A DNA stretch of 64,000 nucleotides from Falciphora oryzae (taxonomy: Eukaryota > Ascomycota > Sordariomycetes > Magnaporthales > Magnaporthaceae): the NCBI GenBank assembly GCA_000733355.1, contig JNVV01000010.1, forward strand, positions 892,947 through 956,946. Reading direction: 5' to 3'. Shown in pieces: positions 55,501 through 64,000 of the stretch; the first letter of the stretch is position 1, and each line of letters starts with the position of its first letter. The position numbers and the translations under genes were made by a program. The notes under the pieces were generated by a model, which worked only from the letters and a program-made list of their open reading frames with translations, did not search any database and had not been told where the DNA came from.

Positions 55501-58108
55501 GGACGCGGATCCATGCACCAGATCCAACATGGTATGAGCCAGGCGGTACTTCGCCTCTCCCTTCATCGATGACCACATTTTCCTCAGGCGGGCGAACACG
55601 GTTTCGACCAGGAAATTACGCTCCTGGACTTGCGGATTCCTCAGCAGCTTACACAGGCACTCCATCCCATCCTTGTCGCTCGGCACGACGATCTCAACGC
55701 AGGCCGTGTCGACCTGGGCCTGCATGAACTGCTCCTGGTTACAGAGCTCGAGAGCCTCTGAAGGCGGGAGTTTCGTCCACCACTTCAGAAGCGGAAGGAG
55801 AAGCTGTGTGCGCGAGGTGCTGGACACGCTCTTGACGTGATTGAGCGGTTTGAGAAGTCGCAGTTTAACAGTCAAGAGTGGGCTGAGAACAACATGGCTG
55901 GACAAAAACGCGAAGATGGACAACCGAATGGCGGAGGAAAGGCGAGTGGAAGGCGTCCTGTCGGCTGCTTCTGTTGAGGCTTTGGATGGGCTCTCAAGAC
56001 AGGCTTTGAGGACGTTGGACACGTTCTCCTCGTGGAGAATCGACTCTTCAAGAGCAGGAATCAAGACGATGTGGAGCAGTGCCCTGGCCGCCTCGGGGGT
56101 CATCCACTTGATGCCATCCCGCTCGTTATCGTAGAGCTGAGAAGAGGCCCAGCGGGACTGTCGCGGGGCCTGCGTGGGCGATGCCGGGTGCACAGCGCCA
56201 AGCACGACCAGGAGATCTGCGGCTGAGCGTCTGACCTTCTTTGCCGGGTCGCTTAGGGCCGCGATACAGTATGGGACCATAGCCTGAAAATCCGCCTTAG
56301 AGCAGTCCTCCTGCTTCAATCTCCCCTTTGCCATCTCAAGTGCAGTGCTCCGGAGACGCGTCGGGTAAGGGCCGCACCAGACCCTCATACAAAAGCTGAA
56401 ATATGAAGTCGTCTCGTGTGCGGCTTGGCGGCACAGTATGGGATCTTCGTCAAGCTTGACCAGCCCTTCCGAGTTGGATGCAACGGAGAGTAAAACCCTG
56501 CAAAGCTCGTCGAAGAGCCCATCCAGTTTTTCGGACAGGAACGAGGGGGCAGGGCGAGGCATCCCCGAGAGCCGCTTGACCGCAACCTCCAGGCTCTCAC
56601 GGGGCTCGTCGGCGGCTTCGGCAGCATCCGTCTCGACCTCGTCAGGCCTGCCTTCGAGGAGTTTCCGTGGACCAAACGAAGTGTCTAGTTTCAACTCGAG
56701 TTCTTCAATGTCAAAATCAACATCTTCGATGACTTGACGCACGATATCTCCTGTGGCCCCGGGGCTCTGTGATAGCGTGACTAGAACAGAGCCCAGCTGC
56801 TTTCTCGCAGACCCGTCCTCGTCAACTTCATCAGTGATCTTGTGCGCTGCCACAAGCAGTGCCTTGAAGGCCACAATGGCCTGCTTCTCCCGCAGAAGGC
56901 CAGTGAGAAGAATAGACTTGAGGATGGGCAGACCGCTGGCGTCGCCCTTTTTGGATAGGCGGTCGATAAGGGCCAGCACCAAGCCGTTTGCGAGCTTGTC
57001 AACTCGGCACTGCTTTGACACATCGAGGAGGAGCCGAGGCAAGTCTTCAACCTTGCGTAGCGCCTTGGTGACCTTTCCTGATAGCTGCTTTGCTGACCTC
57101 TGCTGCGCAATAACAGACAAACAGACCAGTCCGGGCCGGAGAGTCTCGGCCGTCCAGCCCAGAGCAAGCTGCTCCATAAATGCCGACAGCGGCTTGTCGT
57201 CGAGGTTTGCCTTTGCCGCGAGAAGGGCAACGGCCGTGTAGGCAGCGATCTGGGCGCCGGGGACCTTCTTCATCACCAAGGCCTCTCCAAGAGGGGGCCC
57301 GACCAGCTGCAAGAGAGCCAGGTCGTTGTCCAGCTGAACACCTTTCCTCCCTGAGCGGCCCATATCAATCCTGCCGTTGATGGCCTCTGTGAGGATGCCA
57401 GCCCAGAACGACAGAAGCGCAGGGTATTGCTGCTGGGCTTTGCACGCATCGAGAGTGTAGGCCGTGAAGGCGGCGAGGAACTCGGGGCGGTGCGTCGCTT
57501 GGTAGACGATGGCGGCTCGAGGCGGGGCCGTCATAGAGCGAACGTAAGGCGCAAGAAACCGAAACGAGCCGGGGAGATCGGACGGAAGGATGGACAGTAG
57601 AGTGATGAAGACCTGGATGGTGTGGTACGGGAGGAAAGTCGAAAGGAGGATGGAGGTATTGTACTCGTGTGCCCTAAACCATTGAGCATCAGCATGGGCG
57701 AGGCCGGTGCATACAGACAGCCACGGTTTACCTAAAGCGCCGGATGAGCCACTCGACGGCCTTCACAGCCGGCAAAAGCCTCAGGCGGCCTCCGACCAGG
57801 CGCAAGAAGGACTCGATGCGCCGGTCCAGCTCGGCGTTCTCGGTGGCGCTCAACTGTGTGCGGTCCTCATCCTGGCTCTGCTCGCTGAATAGGGTCGTCG
57901 AGAACTGGGAGAAGCGCGCGTCCAGCTGGCAGAGCTCCACGAAACCAGCGTGGCAGGCGGCGTAGACGGTCTGGTAGCTCTGTTTCGCGGCGACGCCAGG
58001 CTCGAAGAGGAGTGACTTGGAGTGCGCCGCCTTTTGCGCCCTGATGTTGAGAGAACTTCGGGAATTGGCGGCAATCTGCGCCAGCTGCGCAGCGAGAGAC
58101 GTCGCCAT
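52524..58108 (-). CDS. utp10: U3 snoRNP protein UTP10 (HEAT repeats, BP28/HEATR1 family)
   Basis: Three exons: 58108-57732, 57673-53548 and 53441-52524, about 1806 aa, near the family's usual ~1800. Both GT-AG introns are in phase. The N-terminus (MATSLAAQLAQIA, then SLLF and AVEWLIRRFR completed by AHEYN across intron 1) is characteristic of UTP10. The body is a long array of helical HEAT repeats. A BP28CT-type C-terminal region follows, with YHKHTAVACVDKIAEKYGKK-like segments. UTP10 is part of the t-UTP/UTP-A subcomplex needed for pre-18S processing and rDNA transcription in the nucleolus. Divergently arranged with the J-domain gene, 875 bp between starts. Confidence 0.95.
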
Positions 58109-58983
58109 CTCCCCCTCTCGAAAAGTTGCGAACGTAGAGTTCGTTCGCGGCGTTTGCGATTTGTTGGCTGATCCGAAAAATATTCAACGTCAGAATAGAG
58201 CAGCTCCGACAAACACACAAAGCAGCTCACAGCCGGAGGGGCAGATTTTTTTCGACCGCCCGCGCCCAGCTCTTCTCTCTTTTTTTTTTTTTTAGCTCCA
58301 CCATCTGCGCGCGACGTTTGGTACCCAGCTCCACTCCACCCACTCAATTCACGACCCCTGCCTAAAAGTATCAGGCACCACCAGATAGACTGCATAGGTT
58401 GGCTAATTAGAGCACCCAACGACCAGTTGTCACCCCCATTACTTTTACTTGGGATAATTGCTATCACATATCCAGAAAGCCAGGAAATAGAAAAGATAAA
58501 AGGAGGTATACATGAGACAATATGAAAGAGGATGCAGAAAAGGATGCAGAAAAAGATACAGAAAAAGATACAGAAAAAGATACAGAAAATGATATGGGAA
58601 AGGAGATGGGAAAGCAGATACGAAAGGAGATAGGGAAAAGATAATAAAAGAAATAGAACAGAAAATCATAAAAAGAAATAGGAAAGCAAATAAGAAAAAA
58701 GACAGGAATCAAGAAAGAAGGCGGAAATGGGAAAGGATATGAGAATGAATTGAGAGAATGGGGCTCCAATCAGCCTGGTCGGAGCTGTAGAACTACTTTT
58801 ATCCTGGCACCGTGCGAGATCCAACAACTCATACACATCGCCAGCGCCCCTACCCACGTCACCTCGACACCTTCCTTACCTTAGGTAACTTGCAAGCAGG
58901 CGTCCCAAAAGCCTTTGCAATCGAACTTCCATTATCGCACGCGCGCGCGCGCAGCATCAAAGGCACGCCTCAAAACCCAAGCC
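58109..58983. other. Bidirectional promoter of UTP10 and J-domain gene
   Basis: 875 bp between divergent start codons. It contains a T run at 58280-58293, a purine-rich block at about 58480-58750 with a 12-nt tandem repeat, and a CG dinucleotide run at about 58939-58952 just before the J-protein start. No gene supported. Confidence 0.6.
58529..58588. repeat. 12-nt purine-rich tandem repeat
   Basis: Five 12-nt units: two AGGATGCAGAAA followed by three AAGATACAGAAA. More degenerate copies continue to about 58650. Confidence 0.9.
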
Positions 58984-60393
58984 ATGGACCAATCGGCGCG
59001 ACTTGTGGCCATGGCGGCCGAATACGCGCCAAAGCGCGACCTGTACGAGATCCTCGGCGTCGACGCCATCTCGAACACCAACGAGATACACCGGGCATGG
59101 AGGCGCATGGGGCTCAAGTACCACCCGGACAAAACCGGCGACAAGTTCGACCCGGAGCTCTACGAGTCCCTCGAGCACGCACACAACATCCTGACCGACC
59201 CGGACGCCCGCAAAAAGTACGATGGCCTGCGCTCGGCCCACCTCCAGAAGCAGCAGGAGCTGGAGGCCATGTCGGTCGACCGCCGGCGCATGATCAACGA
59301 GCTGGAGGCTGCCGAGAGGGCAGCGAAGCGGCAGCGGACGGGCCAGCCGGACCCCGGCAGCGACGACGACGACGACGACCCGGTCCGGGCGGCCAAGAAG
59401 AGGGCGGAACGGGCGGAGAGGGACCGCCTGCGGCAGGAAGGCCAGCGCAAGTTCGAGGAGTTCAAGGCGAGGCGCCTCGAGGAGGAGAGGCGGCAGGAGG
59501 AAGAGGCAGACGCCAAACGCGACGCCCGCGAGGCCGAGATCGAGCGGATCCTCAAGGAGAAGGCGCAGAAGAGGGCGGCCAAGGCAAAACGCAAGGCCGA
59601 GAAGAGGGGCACCGACACAAGACCTGATTCGGGGGGCGCCGACCTGAGCGACGACGTGTGTGCAAGCACCGACGTGCCCATCCACGCTGCATCAGATCCG
59701 CCGCCACGAGCTGTTCCGGCCGCACCGCCTGCAGACGCCGAGGGCGGACCGCGAGACCCGGCCATCCCAGCGGAGGAGGCCGGTAGCTTCAAGTTCACAA
59801 AGGTCAAGCTGATGGTCCACCAGACGGCAAGGGATATCCAGGCCACCATGGCCGAGCTCGAGAGCGCTCGCGCCACGCTAAGCGCAGAGTCCGGCCTCGA
59901 CAAGCTGCCAAAGATACTGGTGACCATCCAGGAAACCGACGTTTACTTGTTCGAAGCACTTGGGCTGCCTATCCCGCCGCGTCTAGCCAAATTCCACGCC
60001 TCCTGGAAGCCATCCCGGACGACCGGCCGTGGCGACATCGCACGGGTCAAGCGCATGATCCATCAAACGACTGAGGATATCCAGACGGTGGCTTCTAAGT
60101 ACGAGAGTGCTTGCGCCTCGTCGCCAAGCGCAGCGCCCGGCCTCGCGAAGCTTCAAAAGGCCTTGGGCACCATCCAGAAGGCCGACATCTACTTGCTTGA
60201 AGCACTTGAAGAACACATCCCCCCTCGTCTATCCAGCTTCAACGCCGAGTGGGTGCGAGTCCAGCCCCCTGACTGGCCAGGTTGGGAAGAGTTTAGGAAG
60301 AGGCTCCGGGAGAATAGGATAACGGAAGAGGAGGCCGTAAAGATGAGAACGGAAAGAGGAGAATGGAAAGATGAGGGTAGAACTAGAAAATAG
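58984..60393 (+). CDS. J-domain protein with duplicated C-terminal helical module
   Basis: Single exon, 469 aa from the first ATG (MDQSARL). The J domain is at about residues 18-82 with an intact HPD (about 46-48, in YHPDKTG). It therefore should stimulate an Hsp70 partner. A charged coiled-coil (about 120-210, Arg/Glu/Lys-rich) and a Pro/Ala-rich linker follow. Residues about 270-342 and 352-425 are two related copies of a ~72-aa helical module, each with VK.M.HQT..DIQ near its start and IPPRL near its end. I do not recognise this module. There is no transmembrane segment, signal peptide or zinc-finger domain. The N-terminal half resembles Cwf23/DNAJC17-like nuclear J proteins, but the RRM expected for DNAJC17 is absent. 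Convergent with IBA57, 238 bp apart. Confidence 0.88.
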   Translation: MDQSARLVAMAAEYAPKRDLYEILGVDAISNTNEIHRAWRRMGLKYHPDKTGDKFDPELYESLEHAHNILTDPDARKKYDGLRSAHLQKQQELEAMSVDRRRMINELEAAERAAKRQRTGQPDPGSDDDDDDPVRAAKKRAERAERDRLRQEGQRKFEEFKARRLEEERRQEEEADAKRDAREAEIERILKEKAQKRAAKAKRKAEKRGTDTRPDSGGADLSDDVCASTDVPIHAASDPPPRAVPAAPPADAEGGPRDPAIPAEEAGSFKFTKVKLMVHQTARDIQATMAELESARATLSAESGLDKLPKILVTIQETDVYLFEALGLPIPPRLAKFHASWKPSRTTGRGDIARVKRMIHQTTEDIQTVASKYESACASSPSAAPGLAKLQKALGTIQKADIYLLEALEEHIPPRLSSFNAEWVRVQPPDWPGWEEFRKRLRENRITEEEAVKMRTERGEWKDEGRTRK

Positions 60394-60631
60394 AACCAAG
60401 GAACCCATGGAGAATGAAGAGGGTCGCTAAAGATTACCAAGGTTGGCACAGCCCTGCTTTACGAGATACCCAAACACGCATTACGATACCCCGGCGGCCT
60501 CGGTCATGGCATTTTGTACGAGATGGAAAGACTCGCTACAGCTTTTCAAAAACGTCAATCATGATTATTTATTTACACAAATCGGAGATCACAAGATTAC
60601 CACAACAAGGTCCCCAAAGTCCCCCCTTTTT
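60394..60631. other. Short convergent 3' region
   Basis: 238 bp between stops of the J-domain and IBA57 genes. AT-rich near 60560-60600. No gene. Confidence 0.65.
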
Positions 60632-61957
60632 TTAGTGCCCACGAGCAGCAGCCTCGGCCTGGTCCGCAAGCCCGCGTCTCAGCCAGTCGGGCACAAAAGC
60701 CTTGACCTTGACGATCTGGCTGGGCAAGGGCGCGAACCTGTCCGGCGGGGAAGCAGACATGACAAATCCGTCGTCGGGGCTGTACGAGGGGGCCTCTCCG
60801 GGCGGCGGGGGCAGGTCCGTCATCATCTCCAGCCGGCACAGCGCCAGCCCGATGTTCCCAGTCCCGGCCAGCCACTTGGCGGCGCTGGCGCTGCGGCCCC
60901 GCCTCATGCCCGCGCGCCCGATGCTTTCGCCGCGCGGGATCACGTCGGCCGGCGGCGGCGGTAACGCGGTTTCGCCCTCCTCCACCGTCCCCACCATGTC
61001 CCACTCGGGCACGTCGTCTTCCAGCAGCGGGTGAGAGGACGGTTCGTAGCGGAGGCTCTCGGGCGGCGCCTCGTGGACGTCGTAGATCATGCAGGGCAGG
61101 ACGCGCTTGCGGACGACGCCGCGGTGCCGGGTGCGGATGGTGAGCTCCTGGCCGACGTAGCAGCCCTTGCGGAAGTCGACGGCGCCGCACACGTCCATGT
61201 TGCTCTCGGCCGGGAGCGCGTGCCCGCGCTGCAGCTCCGACTGGCCCTCGGCGACGCCGTCGAGGTACCGCCGGACCCGGTAGTTCAGCTCGAAGGTCGG
61301 CTCCAGTCCGAGGAACGACGAGAGCCTGGACGTGGCGGCCGCGTCGCCGGCTCCGGTGGTGATGGCCCGGCTACCGAGTGTCGGTGAGCGCTGGTCTCGT
61401 AGCAGCACTCTGGGGCTACCGGGACTAGCAGCGTCCGGGCTGTTGACGGGGAGTGCGGGAAGCCCCGAGTCGGCTTGCCGCGAGTCGTCCCATGCCTGCC
61501 ACACCGTGGCCTCCTCCGGGTCGAGCAGGCGGAGGTCAAACTTGGCGCGGAGCTTGTAGCGTTTGATGTGGCGGGCAAGGAGCTCGGCCTCGTTGGCGTC
61601 GACCTCGACCAGGAAGCTATCGGCGCCATCAGCGGTGCCGCTGGGTCCAAGACCGGGGTAGATGAAGACGTCGAAGAGCACACGGCCCTGGGCGGAGAGG
61701 AAGGCTGTGTAAAAGCCAGAGGTGCGGGGTGTCTTGTCGGCGCCCAAGATGTTCGCCGTGACGACCCCCTGCAGGTACTTTGCGGCGTCCGGCCCAGACA
61801 CGGATATGAGTCGCCGGGACTCGAGGGCGGCGAAGCCGGAAGCCGGGGGTGGGGCCGCGGCGCTCGCGAAGTTGCGGGAGAGACAGCGGCGGCAGACGAA
61901 AGCCGACAGCCCCCCGGACCGCTGCAGCAAGCGAGATGCCGTTCTTGGAGGACGCAT
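60632..61957 (-). CDS. iba57: Mitochondrial iron-sulfur assembly factor IBA57 (CAF17, GcvT-like)
   Basis: Single exon, 441 aa from the ATG at 61957. The frame is open slightly upstream but only from a TTG. The Arg-rich N-terminus (MRPPRTASRLLQRSG, CRRCLSRNFASA) is a mitochondrial presequence. The folate-binding GcvT-like core follows, with RRLISVSGPDAAKYLQG. The family hallmark KGCYVGQE (Cys about 265) is present, then the C-terminal barrel. IBA57 works with ISA1/ISA2 to mature [4Fe-4S] proteins such as aconitase. A Ser/Pro/Ala-rich insert of about 40 residues lies in the middle. Confidence 0.94.
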   Translation of the reverse strand: MRPPRTASRLLQRSGGLSAFVCRRCLSRNFASAAAPPPASGFAALESRRLISVSGPDAAKYLQGVVTANILGADKTPRTSGFYTAFLSAQGRVLFDVFIYPGLGPSGTADGADSFLVEVDANEAELLARHIKRYKLRAKFDLRLLDPEEATVWQAWDDSRQADSGLPALPVNSPDAASPGSPRVLLRDQRSPTLGSRAITTGAGDAAATSRLSSFLGLEPTFELNYRVRRYLDGVAEGQSELQRGHALPAESNMDVCGAVDFRKGCYVGQELTIRTRHRGVVRKRVLPCMIYDVHEAPPESLRYEPSSHPLLEDDVPEWDMVGTVEEGETALPPPPADVIPRGESIGRAGMRRGRSASAAKWLAGTGNIGLALCRLEMMTDLPPPPGEAPSYSPDDGFVMSASPPDRFAPLPSQIVKVKAFVPDWLRRGLADQAEAAARGH

Positions 61958-64000
61958 TGTCTCAACTGCAAACAACAGCAACAACAAGCACGCTACCTCG
62001 CATGCGCAAACTCACTTCGGTTGGCTTAGCTGACGCCGGCGGACATATGGCGGCTTGGTCGACTCCAGGATGTCGCAGCATGTTGAGCCGAAAATGCCAA
62101 ATGACGTATATCAGCGCGGGCGGGTTCCATCGCGGATGACTCGGCCGGGATTTTTTTCTTGCGTCTTGTGGCGCGTGTGTGGTAAGGATGGCACGGGCCA
62201 TGTGCGGTGCTCGCGTGCTCGGTCTTAACCGACGGAGCCGAGTAACACACGGGATTCTGGAGCCTTTGGATTCTCGGGGCAATCCAGTCAAGTCCGTGGC
62301 CGATGCTTCGCGGCGCAAACACAGAGCCTCCGACCCTCGTGATTCCGGCCCAATAAATGCCGCGATAGCCTCTCCACTCCTGCGCAAGGGGCTATATGAG
62401 ATGGATCAAAGTCAGGCAGTGTGACGCGCAGGCCTACAGAGTGGTACCTACCACCCAACCCGATTCGGCCTGCGGCTAGGTCGCTCTCTTCCCAGTGCCG
62501 TTTGCCTCCCCAGACCCCGCGATTTTCACCCCAGGAAGTCAAACCGCGCGGTCTCCCCTTGGCGCGCCGCCATTGCTAGCTCTTTGGTCAGTTGACTCAT
62601 CCTGCTTTTCCGCACAGGATATCTCAGATTGAACGGCGAGATTACGACGGCGTTTCATCCCTGGTGCCTACGCCAAAAGCACACGCAAACTCACCATTCC
62701 TGCGTCACCTCCCTCGGCTTGTGAATCACGCAGTATGTAATTACGTCCTAGTGGACGAGGTGTGAGTTTCTACTAAGCAGCATGGGGGCGGCTACCTGGG
62801 GAGACGTGCCGCCCCCACAGCCAGTCACGCTCGTATTCCCTGTTGGTATCCAAGTCCCAGTCCAAGCCTGGGAGTGTGCATGCATACGTGCATTCATCGC
62901 CCGTCGAGTCGGCCTCCCTGCGTGCGCACACCAAGGGGGAAATCCCGGCTGGTCAGACCGCGACGGCCTAAAAGTCACGGGCCGCGACACCTGGCCTCAA
63001 TCTTGGGCGGTGCGGGGCCGCGGCGCCCACGGGCAGGCCGCCGCACCGCTTGAAAAAGGCGGGGAAAACAAGGCGGCCAGACTGCTTGACGTTTGACACG
63101 TCTTGACAGTTGGGCGTCTATTTGCAGGTACCTGGGGAACGCTGGGGAGGCCGGTTGGGACGCTAGGCTTGGCGAATTGAGCTACTGTAGTAGATATTTT
63201 GGTTTACAAAAATCCCATCGCCGTCCGCGCGTGGTTGCGGGGCGCTCCGGGGTCCGCGGGTGTTTCGGCGAAGAGATCTGCTGATCCGGGGCTCTGGCCT
63301 GGTCCGCCGCGCCAGCCTGCTGAGCCAGAGGTTTCGAAACGATCGCCTCAAGTCAGGCAGGTGTTCGGTCCTGCGAATAGGACATGCACTCCACATCCCT
63401 TTGATAGGAAAGTGAAGTGCCACGGTATCCCGAGTACGTGCAGGACAAATGAAGAGTAATTGACTGCCTGGCCTGCCGATCAACAAGGTGTCTCCTCCCT
63501 GCCTCAATGGCCTCCCCGCCAATGCAACCAGCCACACCGCCTGCGTCAATCCCTTGGGGGAACGAGGGCCTCCCCCTTTCCTTGTGCGTCTCCGCCAACA
63601 GCCAGCAGGACCAGGCGGCTGCATACACCGCATGCATGCGTACAAAAGACTTTCCAAGGGACTCGGATGCGGACCGTGCTCGGGCGGGGCGCCAACTAGG
63701 CGGTGGGAAAGGGCGGGCTGCGGATGTATTTGATTTTGTCTTGCAGAAGAGCGGATGCGAGTTAAGATCGTGACCCCCCTCGCTTGCGTCGTGGCGGCTC
63801 CTTGCTGACACAGGGTCGCACACAAGAGTTGAGAATTATCAAAATACACAGCAGAACAAATTGCTTGGGGCCCGTTGTACCGCCCCCTCGGGGGTAGGTA
63901 GGGTTTACGGCCATACCGAAATGCTGCTTTTGATCAGATTGCAAGCCGGGATTTGAGCCTGAACGGCTGCGAAGTCAGCCCGGCACCTTTAGCTTCTTCA
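61958..64000. other. Gene-free right flank
   Basis: The left end is the IBA57 promoter. I see no protein gene to the window edge. The final ~60 bases contain a tRNA-like sequence on the minus strand, listed separately. Confidence 0.55.
63945..64000 (-). other. Degenerate tRNA-like or SINE-head-like sequence, truncated by window edge
   Basis: On the minus strand the sequence has a B-box-like GGCTCAAATCC. Upstream of it lies a short hairpin with stem GGCTG/CAGCC, and an A-box-like GCTAAAGGTGCCGG segment at the edge. The hairpin loop is 6 nt rather than the 7 of an anticodon loop, and the T stem has a mismatch. An intact tRNA is therefore unlikely. A tRNA pseudogene or the tRNA-derived head of a SINE fits better. 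The 5' end lies outside the window. Confidence 0.25.

Noticed and set aside
58812..59627. 271-codon alternative frame over the J-domain gene
   Set aside because: Out of frame with the HPD-containing J domain; Gly/Arg/Pro shadow translation.
1..64000. Secondary-metabolite cluster, mobile element or CRISPR array
   Set aside because: No polyketide or peptide synthase, transposase, reverse transcriptase, long terminal repeats or regularly spaced repeats were found. The genes present are unrelated housekeeping and signalling functions.

Overview
The window reads as nuclear DNA of a filamentous ascomycete (Pezizomycotina, most likely Sordariomycetes). It has GC-rich coding sequence, short introns of about 58-126 nt (a few over 300 nt) with CTAAC-like branch sites, CT-rich leaders, and a gene set typical of these fungi. 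I cannot name the species. I rebuilt the exon structures by hand from splice signals, reading phase and family resemblance, so most of the models are spliced.

I support fifteen protein genes, left to right. 3.0-7.3 kb (+) is a PAS-domain protein kinase of the PSK1/PSK2 type. 8.5-10.0 kb (-) is a secreted LIP-family lipase. 10.7-13.6 kb (-) is a TBC1D5-like Rab GTPase-activating protein. 14.6-16.7 kb (+) is a WGDF/FGDF-motif protein with a possible C-terminal zinc site. 20.2-21.4 kb (+) is a triple-KH RNA-binding protein (Rnc1/Hek2/Pbp2-like). 23.3-24.7 kb (+) is the ER nucleotide-sugar transporter HUT1. 26.5-29.1 kb (-) is an MSG5/Pmp1-like MAP-kinase phosphatase. 37.9-41.9 kb (+) is a large Q/H/N-rich fungal protein. 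43.1-44.2 kb (+) is tRNA 2'-phosphotransferase TPT1. 44.6-46.6 kb (-) is a DUF2235 alpha/beta hydrolase. 48.3-49.6 kb (+) is an APH-like small-molecule kinase. 49.9-51.6 kb (-) is a type II mitochondrial NADH dehydrogenase. 52.5-58.1 kb (-) is the ribosome-biogenesis HEAT-repeat protein UTP10. 59.0-60.4 kb (+) is a J-domain protein with a duplicated C-terminal module. 60.6-62.0 kb (-) is the mitochondrial Fe-S factor IBA57.

There is no sign of a biosynthetic cluster, virus, transposase or CRISPR array. The genes are mostly unrelated housekeeping and signalling functions in divergent or convergent pairs. The right part (48-62 kb) is dense. The left and middle contain long gene-free stretches, the largest being 8.7 kb (29.1-37.9 kb), with simple repeats but no convincing gene.

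The most interesting functional link is that the KH protein and the MAP-kinase phosphatase lie within 9 kb of each other. In fission yeast the KH protein Rnc1 stabilises the mRNA of the phosphatase Pmp1 through UCAU motifs. The predicted 3' UTR of this phosphatase carries four UCAU tetranucleotides in its first 145 nt. Other points of note are two likely GC-AG introns, a TPT1 intron that is a multiple of three with no stop, an unusual J-protein architecture, and a degenerate tRNA-like or SINE-like sequence at the right edge.
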